Shown here one piece after another: positions 1 through 7,543 of a stretch of DNA of 27,059 nucleotides. The DNA comes from Pseudomonadota bacterium (GTDB lineage: Bacteria > Pseudomonadota > Alphaproteobacteria > Rhizobiales > Xanthobacteraceae), in the NCBI GenBank assembly GCA_023388935.1, contig JAEWFG010000435.1, positions 1 through 27,059 of the forward strand, read 5' to 3'. The notes below the pieces were generated by a model. The model was not told where the DNA came from and did not search any database. It worked only from the letters and a program-made list of their open reading frames with translations. Both the position numbers and the translations under genes were made by a program. The stretch's first letter is position 1. Every line of letters begins with the position of its first letter.

Positions 1-12
1 GGCGCGAGCTAC

Positions 13-106
13 GGTGCGCAATTGCGCACCTGAGAATCCATTGTGCTACAGAGTCCGCCGTCCGATGGATTCCGGGCTCATCGCTTCGCGATGCCCCGGA
101 ATGACG
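13..106. repeat. Composite intergenic palindromic repeat
   Basis: Positions 13-30 form a perfect 18-bp palindrome (GGTGCGCAATTGCGCACC). Positions 64-106 form a second dyad with outer arms ATTCCGGG and CCCCGGAAT and inner arms ATCGC/GCGAT. The second dyad matches the unit found twice at 1789-1892. It sits 15 bases beyond the stop codon of the double-ATPase gene, so in RNA it would fold at that transcript's 3' end. I recognise this as a dispersed Bradyrhizobium-type repeat from memory; copy number cannot be tested here. Confidence 0.7.
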
Positions 107-120
107 AGGAGAGAGCGGAG

Positions 121-1770
121 CTAAGCCGTCGCCGCCACGCCCTCCGACACCGACCGGAAATTCGCAAAATCCCAGTTGCGGCCGGGGGCGGCGTCCAGGA
201 GGGCCTTGGTGTAGGCCTCCTTCGGATGCGACAGCACTTCGGCGGCCGGGCCCTGTTCGACGACGCGGCCGTGCTGCATCACCACGACTTCGTCGCAGAT
301 TTGGGCTGCGACGCGCAGATCGTGGGTGATGAACAGGATGGCGATGCCGAGCCGCTTCTGGATCTCGTCGAGCAGCTCCAGCACCTGCGCCTGCACGGAC
401 ACGTCGAGCGCGGAGACCGCTTCGTCCGCGACCAGAACGTCCGGATCGAGCGCGAGCGCGCGGGCAATCGCAATGCGCTGGCGCTGGCCGCCGGAGAACT
501 GATGCGGATAGCGCGAGACGGCATCGGCTGGCAGGCCGACCAGCTCGAGCAACTCGCGGGCACGTTTCATCGCATCCGCGTGCGCGACGCCGTAATTGAT
601 CGGGCCTTCTGCGATGCTCTCGCCGATGGTGACGCGGGGGTTGAGCGAGCGGTAGGGATCCTGGAACACGATCTGGATCTTCTGCCGGTGCGGCTGTAGC
701 AGGCGCCGCGAGATGTTCGAGATCTCGCGGCCGGAAAGCCGTACGCCTCCGGAGGTCGGATCGATCAGGCGCACGATGCAGCGTGCGACCGTCGATTTGC
801 CCGAGCCGCTCTCGCCGACGATGCCGAGCGTACGGCCCTTGCGGAGCGTGAGCGTGACCTTGTCGGCAGCGACGACCTCGCGGCCTTTGCCGAAGAACGC
901 GCGCTCGCGATAGACCTTGCTGAGGTCGTTGGCCTCCAGCACCACGGGTTCCTTGCTTTCCTCACGTGATGGTCGCGGCACCAGGCTCGGCACCGAGGCA
1001 AGCAGGTTGCGGGTGTATTCCATGGTCGGATTGCGCAGCACGGTCTCAAGCGGGCCGGTCTCGACCAGCCGGCCTTGCCGCATCACGGCAACTCGGTCGG
1101 CGATCTCCGCGACCACGCCCATGTCGTGGGTGATGAACAGCACGGCGGTGCCGTGATCGCGCTGGAGGTCGCGGATCAGGGTCAAAATCTGCTTCTGCGT
1201 GGTGACGTCGAGCGCAGTGGTCGGCTCGTCCGCAATGAGAAGCTTCGGCTCTAGTACCAGTGCCATCGCGATCATGATGCGCTGGCGCTGGCCGCCGGAG
1301 AGGCGGTGCGGGTAGGAGGCGAAGATCCGCTCGACCTGCGGCAGGCGGACCTGTTCCATCATGTCGAGGATGCGCTTCTTCCGCGCCTTGGCGTCGAGAT
1401 CGGTATGGGCGCGCAGCACCTCGTCAATCTGGCGGCCGACCGGCACCACCGGATTGAGCGCGGTCATCGGCTCCTGGAAGATCATTGCCATCTGCGTGGC
1501 ACGCAACTGCCGCAGGCGGCGGTCGGTCGCGGTGAGCAGCTCTTCGCCGACCAGCTTGATGCTGCCGCCGGTCGGTACCAGCGTGCCCTTCGGAAGCAGG
1601 CCCATCGTGGTGAGCGAGGTCACCGACTTGCCCGAGCCGCTCTCGCCGACGAGGCACAGCGTCTCGCGCTCGCGCACCTGGATCGAGATGCCGTCGATGA
1701 TCTTTGGCCCGCCCGGCTTCTTGCCGACGGAAACGACGAGGTTGTTGATGTCGAGGACAATGTTGGTCAT
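121..1770 (-). CDS. Peptide ABC transporter, fused double ATP-binding protein (DppD-DppF type)
   Basis: This 549-residue protein carries two complete ABC ATPase domains and would power import of peptides through the two permeases encoded upstream. Domain 1 has Walker A GESGSGKS at 42-49, signature LSGGQ at 157-161, Walker B LLIADE at about 177-182 and the switch His in ITHD near 215. Domain 2 has Walker A at 319-326, signature FSGGQ at 425-429 and Walker B ending ADE at 448-450, followed by AVSALD instead of the usual PTSALD. A charged linker (about 262-280) joins them. Oligopeptide-type transporters often have these as two separate genes; fusions such as GsiA/YejF are also common, so length is normal for that class. 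It is the last gene of the minus-strand set and is separated from the permease gene by a palindromic repeat. Substrate class (dipeptide, oligopeptide, glutathione, nickel) cannot be fixed from the ATPase. Confidence 0.93.
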   Translation of the reverse strand: MTNIVLDINNLVVSVGKKPGGPKIIDGISIQVRERETLCLVGESGSGKSVTSLTTMGLLPKGTLVPTGGSIKLVGEELLTATDRRLRQLRATQMAMIFQEPMTALNPVVPVGRQIDEVLRAHTDLDAKARKKRILDMMEQVRLPQVERIFASYPHRLSGGQRQRIMIAMALVLEPKLLIADEPTTALDVTTQKQILTLIRDLQRDHGTAVLFITHDMGVVAEIADRVAVMRQGRLVETGPLETVLRNPTMEYTRNLLASVPSLVPRPSREESKEPVVLEANDLSKVYRERAFFGKGREVVAADKVTLTLRKGRTLGIVGESGSGKSTVARCIVRLIDPTSGGVRLSGREISNISRRLLQPHRQKIQIVFQDPYRSLNPRVTIGESIAEGPINYGVAHADAMKRARELLELVGLPADAVSRYPHQFSGGQRQRIAIARALALDPDVLVADEAVSALDVSVQAQVLELLDEIQKRLGIAILFITHDLRVAAQICDEVVVMQHGRVVEQGPAAEVLSHPKEAYTKALLDAAPGRNWDFANFRSVSEGVAATA

Positions 1771-1788
1771 GCCGCAAAACTCTCGCTC

Positions 1789-1892
1789 GTCATTCCGGGG
1801 CGCGCGTTAGCGCGAGCCCGGAATCCATCGGGCCACAATACAGGAGGTGAAATGGATTCCGGGCTCGCGACTTCGTCGCGCCCCGGAATGAC
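1789..1892. repeat. Head-to-head pair of palindromic repeats inside the transporter operon
   Basis: Two copies of one palindromic unit face each other: 1789-1828 (GTCATTCCGGGG...GAATCCAT) and 1852-1892 (ATGGATTCCGGG...GGAATGAC). Each copy can form its own hairpin and the pair can form a larger one. The unit is the same as at 64-106. The element lies between the DppC-type permease gene (ends 1907) and the ATPase gene (starts 1770), so it would be within the operon mRNA. REP-like elements in this position can stabilise upstream RNA or attenuate downstream expression; that role is inferred. Confidence 0.8.
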
Positions 1893-1906
1893 AGAATTGA
1901 TGATCA

Positions 1907-2794
1907 TCACTTCCCCTCCCGCTGCTTCATGCGGGGATCGAGTGCGTCTCGGGCGGCGTCGCCGATCAGGTTGATGCTGAGGATGGCGATCGAGAGCAGC
2001 AGGCCCGGCCAGAAGATCAGCGTCGGCTTGAGCTGGAAGTACTGGCGGCCCTCGGCCATGATGTTGCCCCAGGTCGGCGTTTCCGGCGAGATTCCGGCGC
2101 CGAGGAAGGAGAGGATGGCCTCGGTGAGGATCGCGGATGCGCAGACATAGGTACCCTGGACGATCAGAGGTGCGATCGTGTTCGGCATCAGATGTCGCCA
2201 CATGATCTTGGGCAGGGACGAGCCGACCGAGATCGCAGCCTCGACGTAAGGCTCTTCGCGTGCCGACAGCACGACCGAGCGCACCAGGCGCGCCACGCGC
2301 GGGATTTCGGGGATGGTGATCGCGACCAGCACGGTCCAGATGCTGGCGCCGGACAACGACACCACGGCGATCGCGAGCAGGATGCTCGGCATCGCCATCA
2401 GGCCGTCCATGACGCGCATCAGGACGGAATCGACCAGCTTGAAGAAGCCGGAGACGAGGCCGATCGCGAGCCCGATGACGACCGACAGGATCGCCGAGCC
2501 GATGCCGATCAGAAGCGAGATGCGGCCGCCATACATGACGCGCGACAAGAGATCACGACCATAGGCGTCGGTGCCGAGCAGGAACTGCGCCGAAGCCGGC
2601 TTCAGCCGTTGCGAGGGCGCAAGCTGGATCGGATCATGCGGTGCGATCAGCGGCGCCAGGATCGAAACCAGCACGATCAGCGCGAGGCAGATTGTTGCTG
2701 CCGCGATGATCGGCGTCGAGGTGAGGAATCCGAAGCGCGGCCGCAGCGGCGACGTGATCGGGATGGACGACCGAGGAAGGCTATCGACCGACAT
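1907..2794 (-). CDS. Peptide ABC transporter permease (DppC/OppC type)
   Basis: This 295-residue polytopic membrane protein is one of two pore subunits of the peptide importer. Features seen: a hydrophilic N-terminus, a first membrane helix at about 28-50, then the OppC-family segment GTDAYGRDLLSR (74-85), further hydrophobic helices, and the EAA coupling loop around EEPYVEAAISVG (180-191), which contacts the ATPase. The C-terminus carries the typical LDPR motif. Length is normal for the family. It begins 19 bases after the DppB-type gene, so the two are very likely cotranscribed. The ATG at 2794 is used; no strong ribosome-binding site is visible, which suggests translational coupling to the upstream gene. 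Confidence 0.93.
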   Translation of the reverse strand: MSVDSLPRSSIPITSPLRPRFGFLTSTPIIAAATICLALIVLVSILAPLIAPHDPIQLAPSQRLKPASAQFLLGTDAYGRDLLSRVMYGGRISLLIGIGSAILSVVIGLAIGLVSGFFKLVDSVLMRVMDGLMAMPSILLAIAVVSLSGASIWTVLVAITIPEIPRVARLVRSVVLSAREEPYVEAAISVGSSLPKIMWRHLMPNTIAPLIVQGTYVCASAILTEAILSFLGAGISPETPTWGNIMAEGRQYFQLKPTLIFWPGLLLSIAILSINLIGDAARDALDPRMKQREGK

Positions 2795-2813
2795 TTTTGT
2801 ACTTACCCTTGCC

Positions 2814-3755
2814 TCAGTACCGGATCCGGGGATCGAGCAGCGTGTAGGCGACGTCGATCAGCAGATTGACGACGACATAGATCAGCGACGTCAGCAGGAT
2901 CATCGCCTGGATCACCGGATAGTCGCGGGCCAGCACCGCATCGACGGTGAGGCGGCCGATTCCGGGTATGTTGAACACGCTCTCGGTGACGACGACGCCG
3001 GAGATCAGAAGCGCAAAGCCCGTGCCGATCACGGTGATGACCGGCACGGCGGCATTGCGCAGCGCATGCCGCATCATCACGGCGACCTCGCTGATGCCCT
3101 TGGCCCGCGCCGTGCGCACGTAATCCTCGCCGAGCACGTCGAGCATCGCTGCGCGTGTCATGCGCGCGATCAGCGCGATGTAGATGAATGACAGCGCGCA
3201 GGTCGGCAGGATGATGCGCTCGAAGAACGGTCCGAAACCGTTCGAGATGCTCTTGAAGCCCTGCACCGGGACCCAGCGCAGGTCGATGGCGAAGATCTCG
3301 ATCAGGATGTAGCCGACCACGAACACCGGCACCGAGAAGCCGAGCACGGACAAGCCCATCACGAAGCGGTCGATCCAGGTGCCGTGCTTCCAGGCCGCGA
3401 TGACGCCCAAGGGAACGGCGATGATGACAGCGAGGATGATGGTCGACAGCGCGATCGAGATCGACGGTTCGACGCGCTGACCGATCATCTTCATGACCGG
3501 CAGGTTGGAGATCAGCGAGGTGCCGAGATCGCCGTGCAGGAGCTTGTTCACCCAGGTGATGAACTGCACGATCAGGGGTTCGTTGAGACCGAGCGAGGTG
3601 CGGATGCGCTCCAGCCGCTCCGGCGTCGCGTTGTCGCCGGCCAGAATCGCAGCCGGATCGCCCGGCGTCAGCCGCAGCAGCAGGAACACGAACAGTGCGA
3701 CGACGCCCATCACGGGCACCGCGGCCAGAACGCGGCGAATGAGATAACCTAGCAT
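2814..3755 (-). CDS. Peptide ABC transporter permease (DppB/OppB type)
   Basis: This 313-residue inner-membrane permease is the partner of the DppC-type subunit. The N-terminus (LGYLIRRVL, then a hydrophobic helix and LRLTPGDPA at 28-35) is characteristic of the DppB/OppB family. Five further hydrophobic stretches follow, and the EAA loop is EDYVRTARAKG (210-220). The protein ends in LDPRIRY, also typical. The ATG at 3755 is preceded by a weak AGGTG. About 540 bases separate it from the peptidase gene upstream, and that gap holds a gene remnant and a dyad, so whether dppB is transcribed from the peptidase promoter or its own is open. Confidence 0.93.
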   Translation of the reverse strand: MLGYLIRRVLAAVPVMGVVALFVFLLLRLTPGDPAAILAGDNATPERLERIRTSLGLNEPLIVQFITWVNKLLHGDLGTSLISNLPVMKMIGQRVEPSISIALSTIILAVIIAVPLGVIAAWKHGTWIDRFVMGLSVLGFSVPVFVVGYILIEIFAIDLRWVPVQGFKSISNGFGPFFERIILPTCALSFIYIALIARMTRAAMLDVLGEDYVRTARAKGISEVAVMMRHALRNAAVPVITVIGTGFALLISGVVVTESVFNIPGIGRLTVDAVLARDYPVIQAMILLTSLIYVVVNLLIDVAYTLLDPRIRY

Positions 3756-3932
3756 GCACCTAATCTCCGGCTGCGGAACTTGTGGGGCCGTGAAGCGCCC
3801 GTCGTCGTGTCTAACATGCGCGCCTGTCGTTCTGACTGGAAGAGCCGGTCGGAGAAGCCGTCCTTGCGGGGCAAATTGTGTGCCAAGGGCAGGGCGGTAT
3901 CAAGGGCCCGTCCAGCCTCTGGCATCGACCGC

Positions 3933-4055
3933 TCAGGATGCATGACGCAACTCACGCTCAACCCCAAGTGTAGCCGGGATGGCCTTGGCCTCGAGCAGGG
4001 CATAGGCGATCGTTACGCCGGTGATGCCGGCGCCGATGATGACGATATTTGTCAT
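3933..4055 (-). pseudogene. N-terminal remnant of an FAD-dependent (D-amino acid/glycine type) oxidoreductase
   Basis: Reading the minus strand from ATG at 4055 gives a 40-residue peptide that begins MTNIVIIGAGITGVTIAYAL and stops at 3933. The beta-strand, GAGITG loop and following helix are the dinucleotide-binding start of DAO-family flavoproteins such as D-amino acid dehydrogenase. Nothing after about residue 25 resembles the family and full-length members have about 400 residues, so this is a truncated relic. No further piece of such a gene is recognisable in 3756-3932. It lies between the M20 peptidase and the permease genes, in the same direction. This suggests that the ancestral operon encoded an amino-acid oxidase whose body was deleted. 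The specific subfamily is a guess. Confidence 0.7.
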
Positions 4056-4150
4056 GGCAGGTTTCGGGGCTCCCGTGAGTTAGGGTAGGCAAACCGCTGG
4101 TCAAAGGCCGTTAGCGGCGCCACATCTGTCACGAGTTGTTCCGTCGGCGC

Positions 4151-4179
4151 CGCAACGAAAGCTGAAAACCTTCGTTGCG
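4151..4179. promoter_or_regulatory. Inverted repeat CGCAACGAA-N11-TTCGTTGCG
   Basis: Two perfect 9-base arms (4151-4159 and 4171-4179) are separated by 11 bases. It lies in the 540-base gap 3756-4292, downstream of the peptidase gene and upstream of the flavoprotein remnant and the permease operon. No T-run follows on the minus strand, so it is a poor intrinsic terminator; an operator is possible. The core CAACGAA recurs at 5546-5552 and 5643-5649 in the divergent promoter region. Apart from this and the remnant, I see nothing else in the gap. Confidence 0.45.
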
Positions 4180-4292
4180 ATCTCTCCCGCATCGTTGCGT
4201 GGTCATCGGGCAGTACGATGCGGCTCAATTCTGAGCAAGGTCAAATTTCAATCGCAACTGCTGACGCATTGTGCAGTGCGAAGTTGTTTCAA

Positions 4293-5423
4293 CTACGCCA
4301 GCGTTGCGAGCAATCCCGCCATCAGCCGGCCCCGCTCGACCAGGCTATCGATCTCGATGAACTCCTCGAGCGTGTGGCCATTGCCGCCGCGCACGCCGAG
4401 GCCGTCGAGAGTTGGGATGCCCATCGCGCCGGTGAAGTTGCCGTCGGAGCCGCCGCCGGAGCTCGCATGCGGCAGTTCGGCGCCGAGCGACCTAGCGATG
4501 CCGCGCGCCTTTTCATAGAGCGCCATCGTGCCCGCGTCCGGCTCCCACACCGGACGGGTGACGCCACGCGTCACCTTGAAGGCGACGTCATTGGATGTGC
4601 CGGATAGCGCCAGCATCTTCTCGACGCCGCGGTCGAGATCGGCCTGGCGCTTGGCCATCGACAATGCTTCCCCGGTGGCCGTCGTTGCAACGCAATTGAC
4701 CCATTGTCCGCCGTGAACGACGCCGACAGAGAAGGTACAATCCTCCGTCGTCATGGCGTCGATCGCGAGGATCTGCCGGGCCATCTCGCGGATCGCCGAG
4801 CGTCCCGCCGACAGCGTCGCGCCGGCATGGCTCGGTCGGCCCCTTGCCTCCAGATTGAAGCGCGCGATGGCGTAGCGTCCGGTGGTGACGCCGTTGTCGG
4901 CGCGGCCGGGCTCGGGCACCAGCACGTATTTGTTCCGCGCGGCTTCGGCCTCGATGATGTCGCGCGTCGAGGGCGTGCCGACTTCCTCGTCCGGCGTGAA
5001 CAGCACGGTGATCGGCAGCGGCGTGGTGAAGGAGGCCCGTGCCAACTGCCGGATCGCTTCCAGCGAGAGGTAGTTGCCGCCCTTCATGTCGTAGATGCCG
5101 GGGCCGTAACACTTGTTGCCCTCGCGCCGCCATTTCAGCTTCTCGATGGTGCCGACGGGGTGGACGGTATCCATGTGTCCGGCGATCAGGATGCCGGGCT
5201 CGCCCTGCTTCGGATGCGGAAAGCGGGCGCGGATGACGCCGCCGAAGCCCTGCCGGCCGGCGATGTGTTCGATCGTCGCACCCATGATCGCCATATCCCG
5301 CGCTGCAATATCGAGCATGCGGTTTACTGCGCCTGCGTCCCAGGTCGGGCTTTCGCATTCCACCCAGCTGCGCAGACCCTGGAGCATGGCCTCGGAATCA
5401 AAGGGAAGATTGGCTGGATTCAT
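4293..5423 (-). CDS. M20 family metallopeptidase (carboxypeptidase G2/ArgE-DapE type)
   Basis: A 376-residue zinc hydrolase predicted to remove a C-terminal amino acid or an acyl group in the cytoplasm. All family residues are present: H83 and D85 in GHMDTVHP, bridging D112 in YDMKGG, catalytic E146 and ligand E147 in PDEEVGTP, E171 in PEPG, and H350 in GNGHTLEEF. A lid-type dimerisation segment (about 178-290, including RGRPSHAGA) lies in the middle. E171 rather than Asp at the ligand position fits the carboxypeptidase G2 branch. The ATG at 5423 is chosen because GAGAG lies just upstream and homology begins there; the frame stays open further upstream to 5531 without family-like sequence. 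There is no signal peptide. Its place beside a peptide importer suggests it processes the imported substrate. Exact substrate is unknown. Confidence 0.92.
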   Translation of the reverse strand: MNPANLPFDSEAMLQGLRSWVECESPTWDAGAVNRMLDIAARDMAIMGATIEHIAGRQGFGGVIRARFPHPKQGEPGILIAGHMDTVHPVGTIEKLKWRREGNKCYGPGIYDMKGGNYLSLEAIRQLARASFTTPLPITVLFTPDEEVGTPSTRDIIEAEAARNKYVLVPEPGRADNGVTTGRYAIARFNLEARGRPSHAGATLSAGRSAIREMARQILAIDAMTTEDCTFSVGVVHGGQWVNCVATTATGEALSMAKRQADLDRGVEKMLALSGTSNDVAFKVTRGVTRPVWEPDAGTMALYEKARGIARSLGAELPHASSGGGSDGNFTGAMGIPTLDGLGVRGGNGHTLEEFIEIDSLVERGRLMAGLLATLA

Positions 5424-5610
5424 CTGGGATCTCTCAGGCTTCGAAGGGATGGAACGCGCATTGCATCGCGCAGGCAGGATAAGCGGATAGGGTTGTAGAG
5501 CTAAACCGATTTTTGTGGAGCCCGTGCGCACGCCGCGACGCGCTGCAACGAAACCGGATTGACGCGCTCAAAACTGTCTGCAAGTCTCGAAAGATGCAGG
5601 CATTGCACGA

Positions 5611-5635
5611 GGTTAGTTCGCCTAAAGAACGAACC
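5611..5635. promoter_or_regulatory. Operator-like dyad in the divergent promoter region
   Basis: GGTTAGTTC (5611-5619) and GAACGAACC (5627-5635) are arms of an imperfect dyad (8 of 9 positions match) around a 7-base centre. It lies 55 bases before the binding-protein start and 188 bases before the peptidase start, where a regulator of both divergent units would bind. No regulator gene is adjacent in the window. Seen directly: the symmetry. Inferred: the function. Confidence 0.4.
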
Positions 5636-5690
5636 GAGTGCTCAACGAATAACCTGCCTTTGAACAGTTTCACGTCAGGAGAAACTTTCT

Positions 5691-7298
5691 ATGTTGAGCT
5701 TGATGCGCCGGGGGCGTCGCGCGTTCGCCTCCAAACTTGCGCTGTCGGTCGTCGCGCTTTCGACGGCAATGGCCTCGCCGGTGTTTGCGGCCGGCAAGAC
5801 CATCACCGCGGTGATGCATTCGGATCTGCGGATCATCGACCCGATCTTCACCACCGCCTACATCACGCGTGACCATGGCTACATGGTTTACGACACGCTG
5901 ATCACGACGGATGCGAACTTCAAGATCCAGCCGCAGATGGCGGACTGGAAGATTTCCGACGACAAGCTCACCTATACTTTCACGCTGCGCGACGGCCTGA
6001 AATGGCACGACGGCGCGCCGGTGACCGCGGAAGACTGCGTCGCCTCGTTGAAGCGCTGGGCCGCCGTCGACGGCATGGGCCAGAAGCTGTGGGACTTCAC
6101 GGCGAGCCTCGAGGCGACCGATGCCAAGACCATCACGCTGAAGCTCAAGGAGCCCTACGGTCTCGTGCTCGACTCGATCGGCAAGCCGTCCTCGCGCGTG
6201 GCTTTCATGATGCCGAAGCGCCTCGCCGAAACGCCGCCGGACAAGCAGATCCCCGAGCAGATCGGCTCCGGTCCGTTCAAGTTCGTGCAGGGTGAATTTC
6301 AGCCCGGCGTGAAGGCAGTCTATGTCAAGAACACCGACTATGTGCCGCGCAAAGAGCCGCCGAGCTGGACCGCCGGCGGCAAGGTGGTGAAGGTCGACCG
6401 CGTCGAGTGGATCACCATGCCGGATTCGCAGACCGCGGTGAACGCGTTGCAGTCGGGCGACATCGACTTCATGGAAGTGCCGCCGTGGGACCTGTTGCCG
6501 ATGCTCGAAGGTAATGCGGATCTGAAGGTCGAGAACCTGAACAAGTACGGCTTCCAGACCCTCGGTCGCATGAACTTCCTCTATCCGCCCTTCGACAATC
6601 CGAAGATCCGCCGAGCGGCCTTCCTGGCGATGAACCAGAAGGACGTGCTCGACGCGCTCGTCGGCAATCCCAAATACTACAAGATCTGCGGCGCGTTCTT
6701 CATCTGCGACACGCCGTTGGCGACCGACGTCGGCTCGGAGACGCTGGTCAAGGGCAACGGCATGGCGGAAGCCAAGAAGCTGCTCGCGGAGTCCGGCTAT
6801 GACGGCACGCCCGTCGTGGTCATGGTGCCCGGTGACGTCGTCACGCTGAAGGCGCAACCGACGGTGGCCGTGCAGTTGCTCCGCGAAGCCGGCTTCAAGG
6901 TCGACGCTCAGGCGACCGACTGGCAGACGGTGGTGAGCCGTCGCGCCAGCCAGAAGCCTCCGAAAGAGGGCGGCTGGAACATGTTTTTCACCAACTGGGT
7001 CAGCGCCGACGTCTCCAACCCGATCGCCAATCTTTCGATCGGCGGCCAGGGCAAGAAGGGCTGGTTCGGCTGGGCGGAAGATCCCAAGATCGAGAAGCTC
7101 AAGGAAGACTTCGTCCGCGCCGCCTCGCTCGACGATCAGAAGAAGATCGCGGCCGAGATCCAGAGGGAAGCCTATGACCAGGTGATCTACATCCCGCTCG
7201 GCCAGTACCTGGCGCCGAGCGCGTGGCGGAAGTCGCTCACCGGCGTGCTCGACGGCCCGGCGACCCCGGTGTTCTGGAATATCGACAAGTCCGAGTAA
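5691..7298 (+). CDS. Peptide ABC transporter substrate-binding protein (SBP family 5, DppA/OppA type)
   Basis: This 535-residue periplasmic protein captures the ligand for the importer encoded divergently. An N-terminal signal peptide is clear: basic MLSLMRRGRR, a hydrophobic core, then a likely cleavage after SPVFA at about residue 34. The family-5 landmarks follow, including the early YDTLITTD segment, the LRDGLKWHDGAPVTAEDCVASLKRW block, and a late SNPIANLSIGGQG region. Length is typical (500-560). AGGAGA stands 9 bases before the ATG at 5691, a strong ribosome-binding site. It is monocistronic: a hairpin terminator follows at 7340. It is separated from its permeases by a divergent promoter, allowing the more abundant binding protein to be expressed at a higher level. 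Confidence 0.95.
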   Translation: MLSLMRRGRRAFASKLALSVVALSTAMASPVFAAGKTITAVMHSDLRIIDPIFTTAYITRDHGYMVYDTLITTDANFKIQPQMADWKISDDKLTYTFTLRDGLKWHDGAPVTAEDCVASLKRWAAVDGMGQKLWDFTASLEATDAKTITLKLKEPYGLVLDSIGKPSSRVAFMMPKRLAETPPDKQIPEQIGSGPFKFVQGEFQPGVKAVYVKNTDYVPRKEPPSWTAGGKVVKVDRVEWITMPDSQTAVNALQSGDIDFMEVPPWDLLPMLEGNADLKVENLNKYGFQTLGRMNFLYPPFDNPKIRRAAFLAMNQKDVLDALVGNPKYYKICGAFFICDTPLATDVGSETLVKGNGMAEAKKLLAESGYDGTPVVVMVPGDVVTLKAQPTVAVQLLREAGFKVDAQATDWQTVVSRRASQKPPKEGGWNMFFTNWVSADVSNPIANLSIGGQGKKGWFGWAEDPKIEKLKEDFVRAASLDDQKKIAAEIQREAYDQVIYIPLGQYLAPSAWRKSLTGVLDGPATPVFWNIDKSE

Positions 7299-7339
7299 GG
7301 CGAGGGCGCCCCGCGCGCCTTTCGTCCCGATCAACATGC

Positions 7340-7363
7340 GGCGCCGCTGTCACCAGCGGCGCC
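7340..7363 (+). terminator. Hairpin terminator after the binding-protein gene
   Basis: GGCGCCGCTG (7340-7349) and CAGCGGCGCC (7354-7363) form a perfect 10-bp GC-rich stem with a TCAC loop, 42 bases past the stop codon. The following tract (CTGTCGTTTGTC) is only moderately T-rich, so termination may be partial. The rest of 7299-7543 shows no gene. Confidence 0.7.
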
Positions 7364-7543
7364 GCTGTCGTTTGTCGGCCTGGCGCGAGCTCGAGAAGGC
7401 CGTGGAGCTTTTAACTCTTCCAGTCTCCAATCATTGCTATTTGTTTCCGTCCTGAAATAGATGTGCGCTCGCGCACCACTTTTCTTGCTCGATTCGATTT
7501 CCTGGATTTAATTCTCTTGCCGATCGGTTTTGCATTCCAGGCG

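Noticed and set aside
4195..4607. Short plus-strand frames in the peptidase 3' region
   Set aside because: No ribosome-binding site and no recognisable protein; they overlap the well-supported peptidase gene.
5670..7337. Long open frame (555 codons) on the minus strand across the binding-protein gene
   Set aside because: It mirrors the plus-strand gene, has Arg/His/Asp-rich composition typical of antisense frames in GC-rich DNA, and no family motif. The plus-strand protein has a signal peptide, ribosome-binding site and family signatures.
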